Source: DASUNP01 sp963728545 (lineage in GTDB: Bacteria; Acidobacteriota; Blastocatellia; UBA7656). Taken from it: a stretch of DNA of 64,000 nucleotides. A program made the position numbers and the translations under genes. The notes below the pieces were generated by a model. That model saw only the letters and a list, made by a program, of their open reading frames with translations. It did not search any database and was not told the origin of the DNA. The DNA lies in NCBI GenBank assembly GCA_963728545.1, contig CAVSKO010000003.1, positions 1,488,001-1,552,000 of the forward strand. Reading direction: 5' to 3'. Positions 46,046 through 54,023 of the stretch are shown piece after piece (the stretch's first letter is position 1; each line of letters opens with the position of its first letter).

Positions 46046-47260
46046 ATGCGACCACGCATAGGGGTTACAGGAATAGGAGCAGTGACTTCTATCGGCACAG
46101 GGCGAGAGCAGTTTTGGAATAATCTGCTTGCTGGCCGGTGTGGTATAGCCGATGTTGAGTCTTTCGATACCAGTGGCTACAACGTCCATCGCGGGGCCGA
46201 AGTGAAAGGGTTTAACGGCGAAAACTACATCTCTAAACTGGACCCCGCTTACCTGGGCCGCGCGTCGCAGTTTGCCATTGCTGCCGCGCGGCTTGCTCTT
46301 TTGGATGCGAGCCTGGATATGACCGATGTGGCCCCTGAGAGAGTAGGCGTGACGATAGGTACAACTTCGGGCGAACCACAGGTGATCGAGCGATTCGATG
46401 ACGCGGTAGTCAGCGAGGCATTGGATATGGTCGGGCCGGAGTTTCTACAGATGTATCCCTGCCATGTCATTGCGGCGCATGTCGCAAGCGAATTGGAGTT
46501 GGCCGGAATCATCATGACGATACCGACCGCGTGCGCCGCCGGCAACTATGCTGTGGCGCACGCGGTTGATGTCCTTCGGTCGGGACGGGCTGATCTGATG
46601 CTGGCAGGTGGGTCAGACTCTTTCTCGCGCATCACCTACACAGGGTTCGCCCGGTTAGGCGCAATCGCCCCCGATGTGTGCCAGCCGTTTGATCGCAATC
46701 GCAAGGGCATGGTTCCGGGCGAGGGCGCAGGCATGCTCGTGCTTGAGCCTTTAGATAGGGCGCGCGCGCGCGGCGCGCGCATATATGCCGAGATCACCGG
46801 TTACGGTCTGTCCTGTGACGCACACCATATGACGGCGGCCCACCCGCAGGGGGCTGCGCGGGCTATGGAGAAGGCTCTCAGCGAAAGCGACACGAGGCCG
46901 GAAGATATCAGCTACATCAGCGCACACGGTACGGGAACGCCTACCAATGACCGCTTGGAGACCATAGCAGTCAAGCGCGTATTCAAGGATGCCGCCTATC
47001 GCACTCCGATCAGCTCAATAAAATCTATGCTGGGACATACGATGGGCGCGGCTTCCGCTATCGAAGCGGCGGTATGCGCGCTGGCCGTCTTCCATGACCT
47101 TATACCTCCGACCATTCACCTGTACGAGCCTGACCCTGAGTGCGACCTGGACTATGTTCCCAATCGCGCGCGCGAGCACAGGGTGAGTGCGGCGATGAAC
47201 AATGCATACGCGTTCGGCGGCAATAACGCGTCGTTGATACTTCAAAAAGTTGAGGCGTAG
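46046..47260 (+). CDS. Beta-ketoacyl-ACP synthase (KS-alpha, FabF-like), catalytically intact
   Basis: The 404-aa condensing enzyme has the full thiolase-fold catalytic set: nucleophile Cys163 in PTACAAGNYAV, His294 in ISAHGTGTPTND, and Lys326/His331 in KSMLGHTMGAAS. It should condense malonyl-ACP with an acyl starter on the carrier protein. Together with the next gene, which lacks these residues, it forms a KS/CLF pair as in type II polyketide and aryl-polyene or ladderane-like systems. The gene starts right behind the ACP gene and ends 5 bases before its partner. Confidence 0.9.
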   Translation: MRPRIGVTGIGAVTSIGTGREQFWNNLLAGRCGIADVESFDTSGYNVHRGAEVKGFNGENYISKLDPAYLGRASQFAIAAARLALLDASLDMTDVAPERVGVTIGTTSGEPQVIERFDDAVVSEALDMVGPEFLQMYPCHVIAAHVASELELAGIIMTIPTACAAGNYAVAHAVDVLRSGRADLMLAGGSDSFSRITYTGFARLGAIAPDVCQPFDRNRKGMVPGEGAGMLVLEPLDRARARGARIYAEITGYGLSCDAHHMTAAHPQGAARAMEKALSESDTRPEDISYISAHGTGTPTNDRLETIAVKRVFKDAAYRTPISSIKSMLGHTMGAASAIEAAVCALAVFHDLIPPTIHLYEPDPECDLDYVPNRAREHRVSAAMNNAYAFGGNNASLILQKVEA

Positions 47261-47265
47261 GACCT

Positions 47266-48504
47266 ATGCAGCGAAGCGTCGTCATTACAGGAGCGGGCGT
47301 GGTTTCGTCGCTCGGAGATTCGCCCGCCAGATTGCACAGCGCGCTGTGCGAAGGCCGCAGCGGCTTGCGCCCGATAGAGCTATTTAAGACTGACGGCCTC
47401 GCGTGTCACCTCGGCGGTGAGATTAAGTCCTTCTCCGCAAAAACATACTTAGGTGAGAAGAACCTTCGCCCGCTCGACCGCACATCGCAGCTTGTGACTG
47501 CCGCGGCGCAAATGGCGCTCGACGATAGCGGTTGGCCGCCGCAGATGCGAAACAACTCGGAGGTGGGGCTTGTGCTGGGAACGATGTTTTGCAGCGTACA
47601 TACCATCTCCGAGTTCGACCGGCGCGCGCTTGTGGCCGGGCCTGCCTATGCGAGTCCTATGGATTTTTCAAACACTGTTATCAACGCCGCCGCCGGTCAG
47701 ACTGCGATCTGGCACAATCTGCGCGGCGTGAACTCCACAATCGCCACAGGCTCAACTTCAGGGCTTCAAGCCATAATCTATGCAACCGACCTGATCCGCA
47801 GCGGTAGATCAACAGCTATTCTCGCCGGCGGCGCTGACGAGTTGTGCTTCGAGTCGTTCTACGGATTCAGTCGCGCAGAACTGTTGTGCGGGTCGAACAA
47901 CTCCCCCGGTGATTTCCCTATCCCTTTCGACAGCAGGCGGAACGGATTCGCATTGGGAGAGGGGGCCGCGATGTTAATGCTTGAAGATGCCGAATCGGCG
48001 CTCGCTCGCGGCGCAAGCGTGTTGGCCGAGATCAAAGGACATGGCAATGGCTACGACCCATCGCGCGGGAAAAGCGATAAAACATCTGTCGAGGCAATCG
48101 CGCGGGCTGTTCGCCTCGCATTAAACGACGCTCAGATGGCGGGCAAAGAGATAGCCTGCCTGAGCCTGTCGGCTAACGGGAATGTGCGGGGGGACCGGCG
48201 CGAAGCAAAGGCCGTCGCCGACTCATTCAACGGACACGCTCGAAGCGTTCCCGTGACCGCCATTAAATCTTTGCTTGGTGAAACACTCGGCGCATCGGGA
48301 GCCATGCAAACAGTCGCTCTGGTTGAAGCCATGCGCGATGGAGTATTGCCGGGCATCGGACAACTGGAGCAAATCGAGGAAGACTTCCCGCTTGAAATGG
48401 CAAGCCCTGAAAGCCGGAAGCTTGATCTTTCAAGCGGCCTGGTTAATTCGATTGGCTTTGATGGAAGCTGCTGCTCAATCGTCCTCGCGCGGTGTGATAA
48501 GTAG
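47266..48504 (+). CDS. Chain-length-factor-like ketosynthase (KS-beta), catalytic residues lost
   Basis: This 412-aa FabF-like protein keeps the fold signatures but lacks all catalytic residues: the nucleophile position is Ser163 (IATGSTSGLQA), the first His is Asn304 (SANGNVRGD) and the second is Glu339 (KSLLGETLGASG). It therefore cannot condense by itself. In type II systems such a partner dimerises with the active KS and sets chain length. The usual Gln of CLFs at the nucleophile position is a Ser here. It lies 5 bases behind the active KS. Confidence 0.85.
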   Translation: MQRSVVITGAGVVSSLGDSPARLHSALCEGRSGLRPIELFKTDGLACHLGGEIKSFSAKTYLGEKNLRPLDRTSQLVTAAAQMALDDSGWPPQMRNNSEVGLVLGTMFCSVHTISEFDRRALVAGPAYASPMDFSNTVINAAAGQTAIWHNLRGVNSTIATGSTSGLQAIIYATDLIRSGRSTAILAGGADELCFESFYGFSRAELLCGSNNSPGDFPIPFDSRRNGFALGEGAAMLMLEDAESALARGASVLAEIKGHGNGYDPSRGKSDKTSVEAIARAVRLALNDAQMAGKEIACLSLSANGNVRGDRREAKAVADSFNGHARSVPVTAIKSLLGETLGASGAMQTVALVEAMRDGVLPGIGQLEQIEEDFPLEMASPESRKLDLSSGLVNSIGFDGSCCSIVLARCDK

Positions 48505-48545
48505 CGCCTTTCGCATTGACGGTGCGATTCAAGGAGCCGTGATAA

Positions 48546-49778
48546 ATGCCTGATTCAATCCTGTCAGAATTATTTGCCGACTGCGAGCCTATTGGATTAG
48601 TGCCGAGAATGGACGGGCAAGGCTACGGGGGCCTCCACGTTGAGCGTCGGCGCACATGGGTCGAGGAAAAAACAGGTTGTCGTTTAGTGCATGTTGGCTC
48701 CTGCTCTATACCAACCGAAGAGATGCGCGGCAACATCGAAAACCCTATCGGCGTAGCGCAAATGCCATTGGGTGTTGCCGGGCCGCTGCTGGTCAAAGGC
48801 TCTCATGCGAGAGGCACTTTTTATGTGCCAATGGCTACGACCGAGGGCGCGCTCGTGCGCTCGTATGAACGAGGGATGGTCACGCTCACACGATCAGGCG
48901 GAGTCTCCACCCGCGTATACGTAGACGAAAATCGCGTGTCGCCGGTATTCATCTTCGATGACATCAACGGCGCGCATGACTTTGCGCAGGCGATACACGC
49001 GGACTTCGAGGCTATACGCAATGTGGCCGAATCGACGACGCATCACGGCAAGCTGCTTCGCATAGAGTGTCACCCCATCGGGCGCGAAATCATCGTCAAC
49101 TTCTGCTACTTCACCGCAGACGCTCAGGGCATGAATATGATCGTGAAAGCGACTGAGCATGCGTGCCGGTGGATCATGCGCCGCGCGTCTGCCAGGCGTT
49201 TTTACATCTTCAGCGGGTTCAGCTCCGAAAAGCGTGCGAGCGGATCGCTTTTGTCCGGGGGCAAAGGCAAGAAAGTTACAGCCGGCGCGCTGGTGCCCGC
49301 AAATCGCGTGAACGCGTATTTACATACTACCCCCGAACATCTGCTTGATACGTGGCATCACACGATGCTTGGTCACTTGCAAGCAAACGCGATCGGGTAT
49401 AACGGCCATTACGCTAACGGGCTCGCCGCCGTCTTCATCGCTTGCGGTCAGGACGTTGCCAACATAGTCAACTCAGCCGTCGGAATCACAAACTTTGAGG
49501 TGACGGATGAAGGCGATCTGTATGTAAGCGTCACTCTGCCTTCGCTGACCGTGGCTACAGTAGGCGGGGGGACCGCTTTAGGGACGAGCCTTGAGTGCTT
49601 GAATATGCTCGGCTGCGCGGGCAGCGGCTATGCAGCCAAGCTCGCAGAGATCATCGCCGCCACATTGCTCGCGGGCGAGATTTCTATAGCGGCTGCAATA
49701 GCCAGCGGCGAATTCGTCGAGGCGCATGAAACCTATGGCCGGAATCGCCCCGCAAGTGATCTGAACGACGAGCGATAA
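48546..49778 (+). CDS. HMG-CoA reductase homologue in the ketosynthase cluster
   Basis: The 410-aa protein has the hydroxymethylglutaryl-CoA reductase fold: ENPIGVAQMPLGVAGPL (about 65-81), TTEGALVRSY with catalytic Glu100, EKRASG with Lys229, GQDVANIVNS with Asp303, and HETYGRNR with His394. All four residues of the known catalytic set are thus present, in a class I-like arrangement. The normal reaction is a four-electron reduction of a CoA thioester to an alcohol with NADPH. No other mevalonate-pathway gene is nearby; it sits between the KS pair and an FAD enzyme, so it may reductively release the chain made by the KS pair, or feed isoprenoid synthesis. Confidence 0.88.
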   Translation: MPDSILSELFADCEPIGLVPRMDGQGYGGLHVERRRTWVEEKTGCRLVHVGSCSIPTEEMRGNIENPIGVAQMPLGVAGPLLVKGSHARGTFYVPMATTEGALVRSYERGMVTLTRSGGVSTRVYVDENRVSPVFIFDDINGAHDFAQAIHADFEAIRNVAESTTHHGKLLRIECHPIGREIIVNFCYFTADAQGMNMIVKATEHACRWIMRRASARRFYIFSGFSSEKRASGSLLSGGKGKKVTAGALVPANRVNAYLHTTPEHLLDTWHHTMLGHLQANAIGYNGHYANGLAAVFIACGQDVANIVNSAVGITNFEVTDEGDLYVSVTLPSLTVATVGGGTALGTSLECLNMLGCAGSGYAAKLAEIIAATLLAGEISIAAAIASGEFVEAHETYGRNRPASDLNDER

Positions 49779-49797
49779 ATTAGTTTAAAGGAGCCGC

Positions 49798-51390
49798 ATG
49801 AGAAGACCCTTCAAAGGTCTAAGTCTAAAGAATGGACCGGAGAATTCTTACGATGCCGTAATCATCGGGGCGGGCATCGGGGGGCTGATTTGCGCGAACC
49901 TTCTCGCGCGCAGCGGATTGCGGGTTTTGCTCGTCGAGCAGCATTACATGGTGGGGGGCTATTGCAGCACGTTCCGGCGCAAGGGTTACACCTTTGACGC
50001 CGCGACTCACTTTTACCCGCTGCTCGGCAATCCCGCAACCATCACGGGCAGGCTGCTTTGCGAACTTGGCGTCACGAACGGCTGGATCAAGATGGACCCC
50101 GTTGACCATTTTCATTTTCCAGACGGGTCGTGTTTCACTGTTCCGGCTGACTTTGACCGCTACCTGGCGAAACTGAAAGCAGAGTTTCCTGATGAGGCGG
50201 CGGCGCTTGATCGCTTTTTCGCTGTGGTGCGCGAGGCCTACCTGTTAGGACTCCTCTATTACTTTCGCCGGCACGATACAGACCGGCTAGATAAGTACAG
50301 AGACCTGACACTGCGCCAGGCGCTCGATCAGCACTTCCGCAATCAGAAACTCAAGCTGTTGCTTGCCGCTGATTGCGGCCACTGGGGGTCACCACCTGAC
50401 CGCACATCTTTCGTCTTCGACTCCATGCTCAGGCTCTCTTACTTCCTAGGCAACTACTATCCGCAAGGTGGGTCACAAGTCTTCGCAGATGAGCTGGCGC
50501 TCAGATTTGAAGAGGCGGGCGGCCACATACTTATGAGTTCATACGTCAGGCGCATAGTAGTCAGAAATCATACCGCGTGCGGAGTCGAGGTGGAAACCGG
50601 GCAGGCGAGCGCGCGTTGCGTGAAGCGTGTTGATGCCGATGTTGTGGTCTCAAATGCAGATTTGCTCTTAACCTATGAGCAGATGCTCGGCCCCGAGCAT
50701 ATAGGCCCAAGCCGTATAGCCGCGCTAAAGTCACTGCGACCCACGCGCCCCTGTTTCCTTATACATATCGGACTCAAAGATATGCCTACGGAGGTGCTGA
50801 GCGAGGCCGCCGGCCATCACTGGACATCGTGGGATTCGGACCATGTTGCAACGCACTCCTTCAAGATTTTTGTGCCGACGTTGTATGAGCCTAAGATGGC
50901 TCTGCCGGGCGGCCATATCGTCATCGTACAGAAGCTCACAGATGTTGACTATCCCGCGATAGAGGATTCACTCGCGCACAAGAGAGCGGTCGAAGAGTAC
51001 ATCATGGCGAATCTTGAGCGCGTGATGCCTGGCTTTTCCGAGAAAGTCGTCGTCAGGCTGAGCGCTTCTGCTCGAACGTCTTACAAGTTTACACTCAATC
51101 ATGAGGGCGCAATGCTCGGTTGGGAGATGTCGCCCGACCAGCTCGGCCGGCACCGCCCCGACGCCGCCTCACCTGTCAAGAATCTTTATCTGGTAGGTCA
51201 TTGGACTCAACCCGGCGGCGGCATTACGCCGGTCATCATCTCGGCCATGCGTGTCGCCAAGATCATCACCGAGTCCGAAGGAAATTGCTACACACTGCTC
51301 GATGCAAGGGACGCTCGCTGTGCCGCGTCGGGTGAATTCGCTCACGGGCTTCGCGCAGAAACGCCCCTGACGGGCGGGAGCGCACAATAA
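49798..51390 (+). CDS. CrtI/CrtISO-like FAD-dependent oxidoreductase
   Basis: The start at 49798 follows AAAGGAG. The 530-aa protein has the dinucleotide-binding motif VIIGAGIGGLICANLLARSG (about 19-38), the family block GGYCSTFRRKGYTFDAATHF and a C-terminal FAD block GHWTQPGGGITPVIISAMR (about 462-480). This is the phytoene desaturase/carotenoid isomerase/retinol saturase superfamily. Members introduce, isomerise or saturate double bonds in polyenes. Within a KS/CLF cluster it may modify a polyene acyl chain. It lies 19 bases behind the HMG-CoA reductase homologue. Confidence 0.87.
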   Translation: MRRPFKGLSLKNGPENSYDAVIIGAGIGGLICANLLARSGLRVLLVEQHYMVGGYCSTFRRKGYTFDAATHFYPLLGNPATITGRLLCELGVTNGWIKMDPVDHFHFPDGSCFTVPADFDRYLAKLKAEFPDEAAALDRFFAVVREAYLLGLLYYFRRHDTDRLDKYRDLTLRQALDQHFRNQKLKLLLAADCGHWGSPPDRTSFVFDSMLRLSYFLGNYYPQGGSQVFADELALRFEEAGGHILMSSYVRRIVVRNHTACGVEVETGQASARCVKRVDADVVVSNADLLLTYEQMLGPEHIGPSRIAALKSLRPTRPCFLIHIGLKDMPTEVLSEAAGHHWTSWDSDHVATHSFKIFVPTLYEPKMALPGGHIVIVQKLTDVDYPAIEDSLAHKRAVEEYIMANLERVMPGFSEKVVVRLSASARTSYKFTLNHEGAMLGWEMSPDQLGRHRPDAASPVKNLYLVGHWTQPGGGITPVIISAMRVAKIITESEGNCYTLLDARDARCAASGEFAHGLRAETPLTGGSAQ

Positions 51391-51425
51391 TAAGCGCGTC
51401 GAACGAAAGGAGTGAAGAAGAGAAC

Positions 51426-53945
51426 ATGGCTAGATACAGGATACTTAAAAGGCTGTTGAGGTTTCTCGCCATCACAGCCGTGAGTCTGGCAGCGGTCATC
51501 GCGGTGACTCTTATTGTAATGACGCGCAAAGATAAAGAGCATGACCGCTTCTTTAACACAGGAAAATCTGTCAACCAGTTTTTAAGTGACTACAAGCATG
51601 CTTTGGAAGAATCGTTTAAGAAAAAGGATGCTGCGGAAGTCGCGCACTTTTATTCCGAGAGCTACTCTTCGCCGAAACGCGGCCGGTGGGTTTTGATGCC
51701 TGAGCGTGAAGAAGGCGATGTGTCCTGCTTGGTCCTGAAAGCCGTAAGTGAAAAGGATTACGCCAGGTCCGACCTCGAAAAAGAGGTAAAAAGCTACCTG
51801 AACAGCCTGGCTTCGATTGAAGACATCAAGTTCAAGATAGACATGATAGAGAATATAGAGCTTGAACGCAGCGTTCAATTGACCGTCAAGTTCATCCTTG
51901 ACGGCACGGATCATCAAGGCAAGGTTTTTCAGGATCGCAACTTTTATCGCTGGTATCTGGTCAACGAGGGCGGCGCTGGATTTTTTGACTGGAAGATAGT
52001 CAAAGACGAGCCGGTTGAGGGGATTCGCGTCGGCGGCAACGGTCGTAATTTTCGTGCCTTTGAATCGAAAGAAGAGCTGGCCGCCATCGGCATTGACTAC
52101 AAGCACGAGCGCGACCCGAAGCTCAACGTCAAAGAGCAAGGCTCTCGCTTGAAGTTCGGCGTGATGGAGCACGCGTTCGGCGGCGTCAGTGCGAATGATT
52201 ATAACAACGACGGCAGGATGGATATTTTCTTCGCCGACGGCAAGCGCTCGCGCCTTTATCGCAACGACGGCGTTGAGGCTTCCGGTCAACCGCATTTTAC
52301 GGATGTCACGCAAGAGGCGGGGCTGAATGAAATTGACCAGGCGTCCGCGGGCATCTTCGCAGACGTTGACAACGATGGCTACGTTGACCTCTTAGTGACG
52401 TGCTATCTCGCGCCTTTGAGGTTCTATCACAACGAGGGAGTGAAGGCTGGAGGAAAGGTCACGTTCTCCGACTGGACGGAGAAGATGGGTTTTGATCTCT
52501 CAAAGGATTCTGCCCCGGCTGTCTCCGCGTGCTTTCTGGACTACGACCTGGACGGCTACGTCAACCTCTATGTGGCACTCTACGGCGATGCCTTCAAAGA
52601 AGTCCCCCGCATTCCATTCTTCGCGCAGAACGGCGGCACAAACCTTCTTTATCACAACAACGGCGGTCGTGGCTTTACGGATGTAACGGAAAAAAGCGGC
52701 ACGGGTGATACGGGCTGGTCGCTGTCGGTCGTCGCAGGCGATTACAACAATGACGGATACCCTGACATCTTTGTTGCTAATGACTTCGGGCGTAAAAATC
52801 TATACAGAAACAACCACAACGGCACTTTCACAGAGGTCGCCAAAGAGGCAGGCGTGCTCGACTTCAGTGGCGGGATGGGTGTCGCGTTAGGCGATTTCGA
52901 TGACGACGGCAATCTGGATTTGTACAACTCCAACATCAACTCGAACCAGCGCTGGTTCGGCGAAGACATTACGGTTCCGCAATACATACGCAACGTCATG
53001 CGCACGAAGTACGCGGTGACGGACTTTGGCGAGTACTGGGAGCTTTACCAGTTGCTCGGCCCGCGCTGGGTTGAGATGGGTAAGATGATAGGCGAGGGCA
53101 ATCGTCTCTTTCGCAATAATGGCAACGGCACGTTCAATCAAGTCATGAACAGCCACACCACTCGCGCCGGCTGGAGCTGGAGCGCAGCCTTCTTCGACTA
53201 CGACAACGATACGAAGCTGGACATCTACGCCGCGAATGGTTGGATAAGTAACGCGCCGAACACAGATCTTTGACTGCCCTTCACTAGCGGTGCGGTCGCA
53301 CACGTGAAGCAATATAAGGAGGGCGTTTTCTTCAGCGATGACTTCGTCGGCGAAAATTCATGGAACGGTTACGAGCGCAACTGCCTCTTCGCCAATGCAG
53401 GCAACGGCCGGTTTATCAATGTGGCGCGTCCGACCGGCTCCGATTGCATACGCGATAGTCGCGGCGTCGCCGTCGCGGATTTCAACGGCGACGGCAAGCT
53501 AGACATGGTTATCAACAATAACAATGCGCAGCCTACGCTTTACCTCAACGATGTGAAGAAGGTCGGCAACAGCGTAGAGATCAAGCTGGAGGGAACGCGC
53601 AGCAATCGAGACGCAATCGGCGCTCGGGTCCGGCTCACCATCGCGGGCAAGGCCATGACGCGGCAGGTCGAGGCCGGTTCCGGCTACACGTCTGAAGCGA
53701 TGCTCCCGGTACACTTCGGGCTGGGAAGCGCAACCGAAATCGAAGCTGTCGAAATCACCTGGCCGAGCGGGCTGGTGCAGCAGTTTAAGCGAACGCAGAC
53801 AGACGGCTGGCTGAACAGTCAGGTGCGGGTTGAAGAGGGCGTGCCCGACGCTGTGGTAGTGACGCCGGATAGGGCCGCACCACGCCATCGTAGCCACGCG
53901 GCCAAACCTAAACAGACGCGCGAAGTAAGAGAAGGCGGGCGGTGA
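51426..53945 (+). CDS. ASPIC/UnbV FG-GAP protein 1, candidate selenoprotein (Sec616)
   Basis: Read through the TGA at 53271-53273, this gene encodes 839 aa: an N-terminal membrane anchor (about 10-34), a mixed domain (about 45-245), FG-GAP-like blades with calcium-type motifs (DYNNDGRMDIFFADG, DVDNDGYVDLLV, DYNNDGYPDIFVAND, DFDDDGNLDLYN, DYDNDTKLDIYAANGW) and a C-terminal blade plus ASPIC/UnbV domain (VADFNGDGKLDMVINNN ... VEITWPSGLVQQF). The TGA falls in NTDL-TGA-LPFTSGAVAHVK, and a SECIS-like hairpin follows. The downstream part has no ribosome binding site of its own. Such proteins occur in enediyne clusters (UnbV/E4). A duplicate gene with the same TGA follows. If the TGA is a stop, this is two genes, 51426-53273 and 53304-53945. 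Confidence 0.75.
53271..53308 (+). promoter_or_regulatory. In-frame UGA and bacterial SECIS-like hairpin of UnbV protein 1
   Basis: TGA at 53271-53273. The loop GGTC (53294-53297) is closed by GTGC (53290-53293) and GCAC (53298-53301), with an outer stem TTCAC (53280-53284)/GTGAA (53304-53308). The loop begins 21 bases behind the TGA. The E. coli fdhF element also has a GGUC loop on a UGCA-type stem at nearly the same distance, the known binding site of SelB. Confidence 0.72.
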
Positions 53946-54023
53946 CCGGGCATTTACGACAAATAAGAGAATCAGGAATTGAAGTATTGAACCTTTTCTT
54001 GAAGATTTAGGAGAGTACAAGTC

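Noticed and set aside
53304..53945. Separate gene for the UnbV C-terminal part with a GTG start, and likewise 55860-56489
   Set aside because: The GTG codons are at different aligned positions in the two paralogues and lack ribosome binding sites. The frame and protein alignment run straight through the TGA, so readthrough as selenocysteine explains the data better than reinitiation.
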